A DNA stretch of 64,000 nucleotides from Flavobacteriaceae bacterium UBA1903 (GTDB lineage Bacteria; Bacteroidota; Bacteroidia; Flavobacteriales; Flavobacteriaceae): NCBI GenBank assembly GCA_002337605.1, contig DDGL01000007.1:453383-517382 (forward strand). Reading direction: 5' to 3'. The notes under the pieces are model-generated. The model made no database searches. It saw only the letters and a list, made by a program, of their open reading frames with translations, and was not told the DNA's origin. Of the stretch, positions 1 to 8,779 are shown piece by piece (the first letter of the stretch is position 1; each line of letters opens with the position of its first letter). The position numbers were made by a program, and so were the translations under genes.

Positions 1-603
1 ATAGGTATTTTCGTACGGTGTGAGCTGTGTTCCCACATTCCGGGCAACCCCTGTAATGTGTAAATCCCAGTCTTCATAAACATACATCACCCCAATATCT
101 GCCGCCACTCCGAACGAAGTATATTGCTCCAGCTTTGAGGAAATTAATTTCAGATTTGCTCCTACGTGAAAATTGGTAAATGCTATGTTTCTCGCGTGAC
201 CGAATGAAAGGGCAACTTCTCCACCGCTAAACGTATCGGTAGCGTTTCCATTTTCATCATAACCATCAAAAGTTCCATAGTTAATATAGGTAACTCCAGT
301 ATGCAATACCTGTGTCCTCCGATCCCAAAGGTATGCGTAGGTTGCCGTACCATAGTTTACATCGCCAATATAATTTGCGTAGTTTAACGCCAACTGGTTA
401 TCCATTGCCGGATTAATGGCCGCGGGATTATACATACCCTGCGTGGGGTCGTAATCGTAATTGGTAATGTTTTTTCCTCCTAAAGCCGCCTGGCGCGTAG
501 AGGTCACTAGATCTAAAAACTGATAGGTTGCTCGCCCTCCTATTTGTGCTACGGCGGGAAAAGCCGTGACAACAGCAAGCAGCAATAAAACCTTTTTTAG
601 CAT
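1..603 (-). CDS. porQ: PorQ, type IX secretion system protein (partial, 3' end outside window)
   Basis: The reading frame opens with an ATG at 603 and stays open for 201 codons to the window edge, so the C-terminus is missing. It starts with a signal peptide (MLKKVLLLLAVVTAFPAVAQ) followed by a segment typical of PorQ: GGRATYQFLDLVTSTRQAAL, then YDPTQGMYNPAAINPAMDN. PorQ is an outer-membrane protein of the PorV/FadL-like fold that belongs to the type IX secretion system of Bacteroidota and is tied to attachment of cargo to the cell surface. The gene lies downstream of lon on the same strand with a 156-base gap. The family assignment comes from recognised sequence pattern; the beta-barrel fold is inferred. 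Confidence 0.82.
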   Translation of the reverse strand, partial: MLKKVLLLLAVVTAFPAVAQIGGRATYQFLDLVTSTRQAALGGKNITNYDYDPTQGMYNPAAINPAMDNQLALNYANYIGDVNYGTATYAYLWDRRTQVLHTGVTYINYGTFDGYDENGNATDTFSGGEVALSFGHARNIAFTNFHVGANLKLISSKLEQYTSFGVAADIGVMYVYEDWDLHITGVARNVGTQLTPYENTY

Positions 604-759
604 GTGCGCGAGATTGTGTTTCCTAAAGGAGTTAACGACTGCAATACTAATTTATTTTTGCGGGATTCAAAAGAAGTTCGCGTATCAAAATACCTTTAAA
701 CTTTTAAATTGCGCTTTAAAATTAAATTTCAATTACGTTCAACCTTACAATAATCTATA

Positions 760-3210
760 TTATAGCGACTTAGCGTTTTTAACTTTCTGCTTGGTAAGCG
801 CTAAATCCAGCACATCGCTCATTTCCTTAACGTAATGAAATGTAAGGCCTTTTAAATATTCTGGTTTTATTTCGTCTATATCACGTTTGTTGTCTTCACA
901 CAATAGAATTTCCTTGATTTTGGCACGTTTGGCAGCCAGAATTTTTTCTTTAATACCGCCAACAGGCAATACCTTTCCTCGAAGCGTGATCTCACCCGTC
1001 ATTGCAATGCTTTTCTTCACTTTACGCTGGGTAAACAAAGAAACTAAGGACGTTAACATGGTAATCCCTGCACTTGGCCCATCTTTGGGCGTGGCACCTT
1101 CCGGTACGTGAATGTGAACGTTGTATTTCTCAAAAATATCGGGAGAAAGCCCTAGCCTTTCAGCATTCGATTTAATAAATTCCAACGCAATCGTAGCAGA
1201 CTCTTTCATTACTTTCCCAAGGTTCCCGGTCATATTCAGCGTTCCTTTTCCTTTGGAGAGTGTAGATTCAATAAATAAAATATCACCCCCCACACGTGTC
1301 CAGGCAAGTCCTGTTACTACACCAGCTACATCGTTATTCTCGTATTTGTTACGCTCCATTCGTGGTGCTTTTAAGGCTTCCACAATGGTTTCATTCGTCA
1401 CTTTTTTAGTGTACTCCTCTTCCATGGCAATATTCATAGCGGCGTGACGCACCATTTTGGCGATCTGCTTTTCCAGCCCTCGCACCCCACTCTCACGGGT
1501 ATAACCTTCTACGATCTTCTCCAATTGTGGCTTAGCAATTTGCAGGTCTTTTTTAGTTAGGCCGTGCTCTTTTAATTGCTTCGGAAGTAAATGTTTCTTC
1601 GCAATTTCTACTTTTTCCTCTATGGTATAACCTGTTACGTTAATGATCTCCATTCTGTCACGCAAGGCTGGCTGAATGGTTCCCAGACTATTGGAAGTAG
1701 CAATAAACATCACTTTAGAAAGGTCGTACCCTAATTCCAGAAAGTTATCGTAAAATTCGCTATTCTGCTCTGGATCTAATACCTCCAGCATAGCCGAAGA
1801 CGGATCTCCCTGGCTTCCTACAGAAAGTTTGTCAATTTCGTCCAGTACAAATACAGGGTTACTCGTTCCCGCTTTTTTAAGACTCTTAATAATGCGCCCC
1901 GGCATCGCGCCAATATAGGTTTTACGGTGCCCACGAATTTCAGCTTCATCACGCAAACCACCCAGAGACATACGCACATACTCCCGTCCTAAAGCTTCCG
2001 CAATAGATTTTCCCAAAGACGTTTTTCCTACTCCTGGAGGTCCGTAGAGACACAGGATAGGCGATTTCATATCGTTTCGAAGTTTTAAAACAGCCAGATA
2101 TTCAATAATACGTTTCTTTACGTCATCCAATCCGTAATGGTCACGATCTAAAATTCTCTTTGCTCTTTTAAGATCGAATTTATCTTTACTGAATTCCTCC
2201 CAGGGTAACTCCAGTAATAAGTCTAAGTAATTCTTCTGTATACTGAATTCTGCCACCTGCGGATTCATACGTTGCAGCTTGGTCAACTCCTTGTCAAAAT
2301 GCTTTTGTATGTTTTCTTTCCATTTTTTGGACTTGGAACGTGTGCGCATTTCTTCAATTTCAGCTTCGTTGCTATTCCCGCCCAGCTCTTGCTGAATGGT
2401 TTTCATCTGCTGGTTAAGGAAGTATTCGCGCTGTTGCTGGCTTATGTCACTTTCTACTTTGGATTGAATATCGTTACGAAGCGACAATTTTTGTAGCTCC
2501 ACGTTCATATACCGCAACGTTTCAAGCGCACGATCTTTTAAATCGTTTATCTCCAGTAATTTTTGTTTTTCCTCTACTGAAATATTCAGGTTTGAAGACA
2601 CAAAATTGATCAGGAAAGAAGAACTTTCAATGTTTTTAATGGCAAAAGCAGCTTCCGAAGGAATATTCGGACTGTCTTTAATTATTGTTAGTGACAGCTC
2701 TTTTATAGAACTAATAATTTCCTGAAACTCTGCATTCTCTTTTGCTGGACGCGCTTCGGCAACTTCGCGAATGGTAGCGGTCATGTAAGGGTCTGTAGTC
2801 ATTACCTCAGCCACTTCAAAGCGTTTTTTTCCCTGGATAATTACAGTAGTATTTCCGTCAGGCATTTTAAGCACCCGTAGAATTTGCGCTACGGTACCAA
2901 TAGAATTAATATCCTTGGGTCCCGGATTCTCTTTAGATTCGTCTTTTTGGGAGACAACTCCAATTACTTTTCCGTTTTTATTGGTTTCGTTTATAAGCTT
3001 TATAGACTTGTCGCGTCCTGCTGTGATGGGAATTACAACTCCCGGGAACAACACGGTATTGCGCAAGGGCAATATGGGAAGTGTAGTAGGAAGTTCTTCT
3101 TTATTCATTGCATCTTCATCTTCGGTCGTCATAAGCGGAATTAGATCTGCTTCGTCCTGTAAATCTTGAAGTGACAACTTGTCTAGGGGTATTAATTTAG
3201 ATTTAGCCAT
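760..3210 (-). CDS. lon: Lon ATP-dependent protease (endopeptidase La)
   Basis: Lon is a cytosolic AAA+ serine protease that degrades damaged and regulatory proteins. At 816 residues it has the full bacterial length. In order: an N-terminal LON substrate-binding domain (about residues 40-240, LPILPLRNTVLFPGVVIPIT), a coiled-coil linker, an AAA+ module with Walker A GPPGVGKTS and Walker B VFVLDEIDK, and a C-terminal S16 protease domain. The catalytic serine in KDGPSAG is near residue 713 and the lysine in GGIKEK near 756, the spacing seen in E. coli Lon. The ATG at 3210 gives the family's normal N-terminus with a Bacteroidota acidic extension. The gene faces away from the sigma-factor gene; an inverted repeat sits in its leader. 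Confidence 0.97.
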   Translation of the reverse strand: MAKSKLIPLDKLSLQDLQDEADLIPLMTTEDEDAMNKEELPTTLPILPLRNTVLFPGVVIPITAGRDKSIKLINETNKNGKVIGVVSQKDESKENPGPKDINSIGTVAQILRVLKMPDGNTTVIIQGKKRFEVAEVMTTDPYMTATIREVAEARPAKENAEFQEIISSIKELSLTIIKDSPNIPSEAAFAIKNIESSSFLINFVSSNLNISVEEKQKLLEINDLKDRALETLRYMNVELQKLSLRNDIQSKVESDISQQQREYFLNQQMKTIQQELGGNSNEAEIEEMRTRSKSKKWKENIQKHFDKELTKLQRMNPQVAEFSIQKNYLDLLLELPWEEFSKDKFDLKRAKRILDRDHYGLDDVKKRIIEYLAVLKLRNDMKSPILCLYGPPGVGKTSLGKSIAEALGREYVRMSLGGLRDEAEIRGHRKTYIGAMPGRIIKSLKKAGTSNPVFVLDEIDKLSVGSQGDPSSAMLEVLDPEQNSEFYDNFLELGYDLSKVMFIATSNSLGTIQPALRDRMEIINVTGYTIEEKVEIAKKHLLPKQLKEHGLTKKDLQIAKPQLEKIVEGYTRESGVRGLEKQIAKMVRHAAMNIAMEEEYTKKVTNETIVEALKAPRMERNKYENNDVAGVVTGLAWTRVGGDILFIESTLSKGKGTLNMTGNLGKVMKESATIALEFIKSNAERLGLSPDIFEKYNVHIHVPEGATPKDGPSAGITMLTSLVSLFTQRKVKKSIAMTGEITLRGKVLPVGGIKEKILAAKRAKIKEILLCEDNKRDIDEIKPEYLKGLTFHYVKEMSDVLDLALTKQKVKNAKSL

Positions 3211-3223
3211 ATATAATTTTAAG

Positions 3224-3258
3224 ACATTCTGTCACCATTTTCAGGGGCTTCAGAATGT
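3224..3258. promoter_or_regulatory. inverted repeat in the lon leader
   Basis: ACATTCTG (3224-3231) and CAGAATGT (3251-3258) are perfect complements separated by 19 bases, 14-48 bases upstream of the lon start. There is no following T-run, so it does not look like a terminator. It could be a protein operator or an mRNA leader hairpin; nothing in the sequence decides which. Confidence 0.35.
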
Positions 3259-3426
3259 GTGTCTATTTTGTTAAGGTACTATTATCGCTGAAACTTTGCT
3301 AGTTATGTAATTTCAGTAGTACTGCTACTCCAATAATTCAATAGTTATGCCACGAGTAAAAAATAGTTTAGCATAAGTGTAACAATTTAAAAGCAGCAGT
3401 ATCTTTACTATAAATCACAGAGATTT

Positions 3427-4011
3427 TTGTCACTAACCCACCAGGACATATCAACCGTACTCGTTCTTTGTAAAAAAGGAAACCAGCTTGCGCAATTAGA
3501 AGTGTACAATCGCTACAATAAAGCGATGTATAATGTGGCGCTACGTATTGTAAAGGACACTGCATTGGCAGAAGATTGCATGCAGGAGGGTTTTATTTCA
3601 GCCTTTGAAAAGCTAGACACATTTAAAGCTGAAGCCGCATTTGGTGCATGGTTAAAGCGAATTGTAGTAAACAAAAGTATTGCGAACTACCACAAAAGCA
3701 AAAAGTATGTGGCCATGTCTGAAACTGACGAAGCTTTTATAGAAACTGAAGACCTTGTAGATATCGAAGATGGATTGTCCAGCGAGGATTTCTCAAAGCT
3801 GAAAGCAACCCAGGTGGTAAGTTGTATGGAAGCATTGCATACCAGTTACCAGCGAATCCTGACCCTTCATTTTATTGAAGGCTATGATTATGAGGAAATT
3901 TGTGAGATTTTAAACATTAGCAACGCCAATTGCCGCACGCTTATTTCGCGTGCCAAAGAGAGTTTACGAAAAAGAATAACTGTTTTAAACCCCAGCCTGC
4001 ACAGGCATTAA
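3427..4011 (+). CDS. RNA polymerase sigma factor, sigma-70/ECF family
   Basis: 194 residues. Region 2 is seen around residues 25-90 (YNRYNKAMYNVALRIVKDTA, then AEDCMQEGFISAFEKLDTF) and region 4 with a helix-turn-helix near residues 130-185 (YDYEEICEILNISNANCRTL, then ISRAKESLRKRI). It should direct RNA polymerase to a small set of promoters. The only initiation codon that preserves region 2 fully is TTG at 3427; an in-frame stop lies at 3388 and the next in-frame ATG would remove part of region 2. One base separates its stop from a gene for a membrane protein that fits an anti-sigma factor, followed by two secreted adhesin-like genes, so the four look like one operon. Confidence 0.9.
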   Translation: MSLTHQDISTVLVLCKKGNQLAQLEVYNRYNKAMYNVALRIVKDTALAEDCMQEGFISAFEKLDTFKAEAAFGAWLKRIVVNKSIANYHKSKKYVAMSETDEAFIETEDLVDIEDGLSSEDFSKLKATQVVSCMEALHTSYQRILTLHFIEGYDYEEICEILNISNANCRTLISRAKESLRKRITVLNPSLHRH

Positions 4012-4012
4012 G

Positions 4013-4561
4013 ATGAAAGAAAACGATACCATAACAACCCTATTTAAAAATCTTGAAGGTAGTTTCGATGTACACGAAACCCCGCAAGGACACCAAAGAC
4101 GTTTTTTAGAGAAGCTAAACCAACAGCAGCCCAAAACCAAAAAAACAAACTTTTGGAGATGGGGAAGTATTGCCGCAGCCATCACCCTACTTGTTATTTT
4201 GGGTGGCAGTCTATTTGCTCCACAAGCACCTCAAGAAGCAGATTTGGCAAGTGTTTCTCCAGAAATGGAACAAACACAATCTTTTTTTACCACAGCCATC
4301 CATTTCGAAATAGCAGCACTACAGCAGTATGATTCTCCAGAAAGTAAGAAGCTTATACAGGATGCCCTCTTACAAGTAGATAAACTTGAAGAAGACTACC
4401 AACTACTTAAAAAAGATCTTGTAGAAAGTGGAAACAACAAGCAGGTGATCCACGCAATGATTACCAACTTTCAAAATAGAATCAAAGCTTTAGAGCAGGT
4501 TTCGGAGACTTTAGAAACAATAAAAACACTTAAAAACACTACAGATGAAACATATTTATAA
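4013..4561 (+). CDS. putative anti-sigma factor, single-pass membrane protein
   Basis: 182 residues. A charged cytoplasmic N-terminus (about residues 1-48) is followed by one transmembrane helix (about 50-69) and a helical C-terminal part (about 85-180) with coiled-coil character, probably periplasmic. I see no conserved enzymatic motif. Its position one base after a sigma-factor gene, its topology and its size fit an anti-sigma factor that holds the sigma factor at the inner membrane. This is inferred from context rather than from a recognised zinc-binding anti-sigma motif, which is absent. The 3' end overlaps the next gene by 17 bases, implying translational coupling. Confidence 0.65.
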   Translation: MKENDTITTLFKNLEGSFDVHETPQGHQRRFLEKLNQQQPKTKKTNFWRWGSIAAAITLLVILGGSLFAPQAPQEADLASVSPEMEQTQSFFTTAIHFEIAALQQYDSPESKKLIQDALLQVDKLEEDYQLLKKDLVESGNNKQVIHAMITNFQNRIKALEQVSETLETIKTLKNTTDETYL

Positions 4562-5633
4562 GATACTTTTTCTAATTGTTTTACTACCTCTTTCGGTAGT
4601 GGCCAACAATGAAAAATTTAAAGGGAAACATACCAAGGAGAAAAAAATCCACAAAGAATACACCGTTAACGCTGATGCAGGATTAAAAATTGATAACAGC
4701 TATGGAAGTATTACTATTGTTACATGGAACCAGAATAAAACAGTGATCGACGTGATCATCAAAACCAACGGAAACAACGAAGAAAAAGTAATTGAGAAAT
4801 TAAAAGAGATAGACGTAGATTTTACTGCTAACGGATCTAAAGTTACTGCTATCACGAACTTTGGTTCTAAAAAAGGAGGCTGGAGCAGCTGGTTTGGTTC
4901 GGGCAATAATAATGTGTCGGTAGAGGTAAATTACACTATTAAAATACCAGTCACAAATAGTGTAAACCTTCATAATGATTATGGAAGCATCACATTAGAC
5001 AAGCTGGAAGGGAATGCCTCGATTCACTGCGATTATGGACAACTTATCATTGGTGAATTACTTGCTGAAAACAATTCCCTTAATTTCGATTACACCAATA
5101 ACTCGACCATTCAGTATATGAAAAGCGGAAAGATTACGGCAGATTATTCGGGTTTTACCCTTGGTAAAGCAGATAAACTCCAAATAAATGCAGATTACAC
5201 AAAGTCTGAGATTGGAGAAGTGGAGGATGTAAATTATAACAACGATTATGGGAAAATAACTATTGATAAGGCTAAACATGTAGTTGGGAATGGTGATTAT
5301 ATACACCATAATTTTGGAAGTATCTCGGGGAGTTTGGATGTAAACACTGACTATGGAACCGTAAAAATTGATACGGTGTTACCAAGCGTTAGAAAAGTAA
5401 TTTTAAAATTAAATTATACCAGTGCTACAATTGGCATGGCCAACGGGCTTAATTTTAATTTTGAAATGGACTTGAATTACACTAATATTAAAGGCAAAGA
5501 ACAATTTCAGTTTACACACAAGACTGAAAAAAATTCATCAAAAATATATCTTGGCCACTATGGTAAAAAAGATAGCGGCAATACCATTAATATCAATGCC
5601 AATTATGGTGGAGTAACTTTTAAAAACAACTAA
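4545..5633 (+). CDS. secreted DUF4097-type repeat protein
   Basis: 362 residues with a signal peptide (residues 1 to about 20, IYKILFLIVLLPLSVVANN). The mature protein is built from repeated short beta units with a recurring (D/N)YG(S/T/K)I motif, for example SYGSITIV, NDYGSITLDK, CDYGQLIIGE, NDYGKITIDK and TDYGTVKIDT, which predicts a right-handed beta-helix such as DUF4097 adhesin-like proteins. It is probably exported to the periplasm or cell surface; no enzyme motif is visible. The start ATG at 4545 lies inside the anti-sigma gene. Function unknown; co-expression with a sigma/anti-sigma pair suggests an envelope-stress or surface-state role. Confidence 0.75.
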   Translation: MKHIYKILFLIVLLPLSVVANNEKFKGKHTKEKKIHKEYTVNADAGLKIDNSYGSITIVTWNQNKTVIDVIIKTNGNNEEKVIEKLKEIDVDFTANGSKVTAITNFGSKKGGWSSWFGSGNNNVSVEVNYTIKIPVTNSVNLHNDYGSITLDKLEGNASIHCDYGQLIIGELLAENNSLNFDYTNNSTIQYMKSGKITADYSGFTLGKADKLQINADYTKSEIGEVEDVNYNNDYGKITIDKAKHVVGNGDYIHHNFGSISGSLDVNTDYGTVKIDTVLPSVRKVILKLNYTSATIGMANGLNFNFEMDLNYTNIKGKEQFQFTHKTEKNSSKIYLGHYGKKDSGNTININANYGGVTFKNN

Positions 5634-5651
5634 CACTAAAAAATCAATACA

Positions 5652-6383
5652 ATGAACAAAACAATCAAATTTTCAATTTTAGGGGTTCTGGCATTTTTAG
5701 GAACATTCAATGCACACGCACAATGGGGAAAGAACCAAGTGAAAGGAAGCGGAAACATTACCACAACAAAAGTGACTACCGCGGACTATGATGAAATTTC
5801 CGTTGTAGGTTCTTTGACTGCCGAACTTGTTTCTGGCAAAGAAGGAGCCATCACCATAACAGCAGACGACAACCTACACCAACTGCTGGACATTGAAAGT
5901 ACAAATGGAACGTTGGTGATTAAAACCAAAAAAGGAGCTTCCTATTCTTCAAAAAACGACATTGTGGTAACTGTTCCTTTTTCTGAGGTTTCCACCATTT
6001 CCTTAACTGGAAGTGGCGATGTTATAGGAAAGAACACTGTAAAAGGAAGCGCACTAACTATTAATGTCACAGGAAGTGGCGATGTGGTTTTGGCTACGGA
6101 AGCTACAGGAATAGACGCTAAAGTTACCGGAAGCGGTGATATGAAGCTTTCTGGAAAAGTGGAAAACCTGGAAGTGAAAGTAAGCGGGAGTGGCGACTTC
6201 GAAGGCTATAATCTGGAAGCTACCAATGTAGAAGTGTATGTTTCGGGATCTGGAGATGCGCAAGTTACAGCCAATGCTGCTATTAAAGCCCGTGTAAACG
6301 GCTCTGGAGACATTAAATACAAAGGAAACCCAGCAGAAAGTGACAAGAAAGTAGTGGGTTCCGGGACAGTGAAAGCGCAATAG
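5652..6383 (+). CDS. head GIN domain-containing secreted protein (DUF2807)
   Basis: 243 residues with a signal peptide (about 1-23, ending NAHAQ). Residues about 30-240 form a GIN (head, DUF2807) domain: at least six tandem beta units carry GSGD, for example TGSGDVIG, TGSGDVVL, TGSGDMKL, SGSGDFEG, SGSGDAQV and NGSGDIKY. The repeat predicts a beta-helix. GIN proteins are widespread in Bacteroidota and their role is unknown. The gene follows the DUF4097-type gene by 18 bases and ends the sigma-factor operon. Its TAG stop is also the first base triplet of a heptamer tandem repeat, and an intrinsic terminator follows at once. Confidence 0.88.
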   Translation: MNKTIKFSILGVLAFLGTFNAHAQWGKNQVKGSGNITTTKVTTADYDEISVVGSLTAELVSGKEGAITITADDNLHQLLDIESTNGTLVIKTKKGASYSSKNDIVVTVPFSEVSTISLTGSGDVIGKNTVKGSALTINVTGSGDVVLATEATGIDAKVTGSGDMKLSGKVENLEVKVSGSGDFEGYNLEATNVEVYVSGSGDAQVTANAAIKARVNGSGDIKYKGNPAESDKKVVGSGTVKAQ

Positions 6384-6414
6384 GCTTTAGGCTTTAGGCT
6401 TTAGGCTTTAGGCT
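6381..6414. repeat. TAGGCTT heptamer tandem repeat
   Basis: Four complete TAGGCTT units plus a partial fifth (TAGGCT) run without a mismatch from the stop codon of the GIN gene into the terminator. Such a short perfect repeat can change copy number by replication slippage, although here it is outside the coding frame. Confidence 0.9.
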
Positions 6415-6459
6415 AAAAGTGCCAAGTCTTAGATAAATGCTAAGACTTGACACTTTTTT
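6415..6459. terminator. bidirectional intrinsic terminator between the GIN gene and corA
   Basis: A long hairpin (AAAAGTGCCAAGTCTTAG pairing with CTAAGACTTGACACTTTT, one C/A mismatch, loop of about 7 bases) is followed by a T-run on the plus strand and preceded by an A-run that gives a T-run on the minus strand. It separates the two convergent genes. Confidence 0.85.
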
Positions 6460-6495
6460 CTTTAATTCGTAACTCTAAGCTTGTACTTGGTACCT

Positions 6496-7587
6496 TTAAA
6501 GCCATTTCTTCCGCTTAAAATACCAGAGCAAACCAAAGAAAACTGCGATCATAGCACCCCACAGGTAGAAATAACCGTACTTCAGTTGTAGTTCGGGGAT
6601 ATATTCAAAGTTCATTCCGTAGATACCTGCCATAAAGGTTAGCGGGATAAATATTGAAGCCATGATGGTTAGCACCTTCATTACTTCGTTCATTTTATTA
6701 CTAATGGTGGTCATATACATATCCATTAAGCCCCAGATCATTTCCCGGTAGATATCTACACTTTCAGAAACCTGAATAATGTGATCGTACAAGTCACGGA
6801 TGTAGTTTTGGGTTCTGGCCTCAATGAGAGGGGTCTCGGTTTTTTCCAGTCTGTTGATAACCTCTCGTAACGGCACAACAGCTCTTCTAATGCGAAGAAT
6901 TTCCTTTTTCAGTATTTGAATATCCTGGGTGATGTCGTCTTCCACTTTATCTTCAAACAGCTGGTCTTCGATAAATTCTATTTTAGCACTTAAGGTTTCT
7001 ATCACACTGAAATAGTTATCTACAATGGCATCCAGCAAAGCGAACATTAAGTAATCGGAACCTGCATTACGTATTCTACCTTTAGCATTTGCCAAACGGT
7101 CCCGTAAACCATCCCAAACATCGCCATCGGCTTCCTGAAAGGTGGTCACATAATCCTTTCCCACCACCATACTTACGTGCTCGTTTATAAAGTCTCCATC
7201 GTCTGTATAATGGAGCATTTTAAATACAATGAATAAATAGTCTTCATATTCATCCATTTTAGGACGTTGATTGGTCGTAACTATATCTTCCTGTATTAGC
7301 GGATGCAAGCTATAGTACTCCCCTAGCCGTTCTATTTCTTTAGTGTTGTTAAGTCCGTTTATATTGATCCATGTAATGTGTTCACTGGTTTCAAAACCAA
7401 AGGCATCTTCTATATTTTCAGAATCTTCTCTTTTGTAATGGTCCTTAGAATAATCTATGATCTCTACCTTGGTCGCTACGTTTACCTTTTTCCCTGTATA
7501 GGTTACTGTTCCGGGAGCTTCATTATGGATGATGGGTCTTTTAACCGTAGGTACTTTAAAGCGCCTTTTCTTTTTTCTGGCAGTCAT
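6496..7587 (-). CDS. corA: CorA-family magnesium/cobalt transporter
   Basis: 363 residues. A large cytoplasmic N-terminal domain is followed by two C-terminal transmembrane helices (about 304-323 and 338-357). The signature GMN at 324-326, in IYGMNFEY at the end of the first helix, is the selectivity motif of CorA channels, and the usual basic C-terminal tail (KRKKWL) is present. CorA forms a pentameric inner-membrane channel for Mg2+ and sometimes Co2+ or Ni2+. The first 20 residues are very basic. The gene is convergent with the GIN gene and divergent from the LytTR gene. Confidence 0.94.
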   Translation of the reverse strand: MTARKKKRRFKVPTVKRPIIHNEAPGTVTYTGKKVNVATKVEIIDYSKDHYKREDSENIEDAFGFETSEHITWININGLNNTKEIERLGEYYSLHPLIQEDIVTTNQRPKMDEYEDYLFIVFKMLHYTDDGDFINEHVSMVVGKDYVTTFQEADGDVWDGLRDRLANAKGRIRNAGSDYLMFALLDAIVDNYFSVIETLSAKIEFIEDQLFEDKVEDDITQDIQILKKEILRIRRAVVPLREVINRLEKTETPLIEARTQNYIRDLYDHIIQVSESVDIYREMIWGLMDMYMTTISNKMNEVMKVLTIMASIFIPLTFMAGIYGMNFEYIPELQLKYGYFYLWGAMIAVFFGLLWYFKRKKWL

Positions 7588-7676
7588 AAAATAGTATTGA
7601 ATTTTAAAGATAGGAAAACTAAACTATTTTTATACTTTTAAATCTTAACGACATCACAATAAAGCAGGAAACTTTT

Positions 7677-8471
7677 ATGCTGAAAAAACCATTTCCGTTC
7701 GACCCTTTACTGAAGCATCACTTACTCATAGCTTTGGGGCTAGCTATTTGGATTTTTCTTTTTTTAACACTTACGGAACCACTGGACACTAACGAGTTAG
7801 ATGGCCTGGAAAAATTAACCTATTTACCGCTATATGGCCTCGCTGGCGCTTCTGCTTATCTACTTATTTTACCATTGCAAACCTTTCTTTTTCAGAAGAA
7901 TAAAAAAAGCTGGACTCTTTGGAGTGAGCTCCTTTTCTTTTCCCTTATGTTTTTGTTTGGATTGTTGTTGTCACGAACTATTTACTTGTATGTGGTAGTT
8001 CCGGGAGCCCAAAACCCCTACACCCTATATTATTTCTTTACCTCCATTTATCTTCCCGCTATTGCTACCATTTTCCCCATATTAGCAATTGGTCGCTGGG
8101 CATTTGGACGGTATTTTGAAAAGAAATTAGAAGATCAAAAAATTGAAATTGAAGGTGAAGGTACCTATGAAGGATTGCGACTTCAATTAAACGACCTGGT
8201 AAGCGTAAAAGCGGACGATAATTATATAGAAGTATCTTTTCTGAACAACGGCAACCTAAAAAAACAATTAATCCGAAACAAATTATCCAACGTCGAAACA
8301 ACTATTCCAGAATTATTTCGCACCCATAGATCCTATCTTATAAATCCGAATCACTTTCAGCAATTTAAAATGGACTCCGGAAAATTGAATCTTTTGCTTT
8401 CTTCTGAAATTATAGTTCCTGTTTCAAAAACGTATGCTGAAAAAGTAAAAACACAGTTTCAGAATAATTAA
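7677..8471 (+). CDS. membrane-bound LytTR-family transcriptional regulator
   Basis: 264 residues. The N-terminal half has about four transmembrane helices (residues about 15-145, for example LIALGLAIWIFLFLTL and LLFFSLMFLFGLLLSRTIYL). The C-terminal half (about 160-264) is a LytTR DNA-binding domain: KADDNYIEVSFL, then KQLIRNKLSNVETTI and the characteristic RTHRSYLINPNHF. It lacks a receiver domain, so any signal is presumably sensed by the membrane part. The ATG at 7677 is the first in the frame and gives a complete first helix. It stands alone between corA (divergent) and an S41 peptidase gene; its target is not visible. Confidence 0.88.
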   Translation: MLKKPFPFDPLLKHHLLIALGLAIWIFLFLTLTEPLDTNELDGLEKLTYLPLYGLAGASAYLLILPLQTFLFQKNKKSWTLWSELLFFSLMFLFGLLLSRTIYLYVVVPGAQNPYTLYYFFTSIYLPAIATIFPILAIGRWAFGRYFEKKLEDQKIEIEGEGTYEGLRLQLNDLVSVKADDNYIEVSFLNNGNLKKQLIRNKLSNVETTIPELFRTHRSYLINPNHFQQFKMDSGKLNLLLSSEIIVPVSKTYAEKVKTQFQNN

Positions 8472-8779
8472 TTTTTTACGGAAGAGTTTACAAAACTCCT
8501 CACAATTCGAAATTCGTCTTTTTAATCGTATTGCAAATTTCGGTTCATGAGTGATTTGAAAACAAAAGTTTAATTTAAATACCTAGCGTTAATCTTCAAA
8601 TCGTATCGAAGAACACCACGACAGGGTTGCATTTCAAAAACACGTAGCATATTTCACCACAAGGAGCCATCATTTCGCCCCAAACTCCTGTATATAATAG
8701 TCTTTCGGGTTTACTTGCCCTATGTTTGTTTCATCAAAAATTCATAACCCCCGAAGCATTCGGAACTAAAACAAACACT
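8472..8779 (+). other. intergenic region upstream of the S41 peptidase gene
   Basis: 308 bases without a plausible gene. GAGTTT/AAACTC forms a short hairpin just after the LytTR gene but without a good T-run. A TAnnTTTG promoter motif lies near the right end (listed separately). I see nothing else. Confidence 0.6.
8721..8728 (+). promoter_or_regulatory. candidate -7 promoter element of the S41 peptidase gene
   Basis: TATGTTTG matches the Bacteroidota -7 consensus TAnnTTTG, 51 bases before the chosen start at 8780. The expected upstream TTG element is only approximated by TTTC about 19 bases further up. Confidence 0.45.

Noticed and set aside
1121..1447. 108-codon open frame opposite lon
   Set aside because: Antisense shadow of the conserved Lon protease domain.
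5990..6360. Regularly spaced GGAAGTGGCGAT-like sequences considered as a CRISPR or DNA repeat array
   Set aside because: They are the coding repeats of the GIN domain (GSGD), with different intervening sequence in frame and no identical direct repeat.
8726..8779. Longer start for the S41 peptidase
   Set aside because: It would place 18 residues before an otherwise perfect signal peptide.
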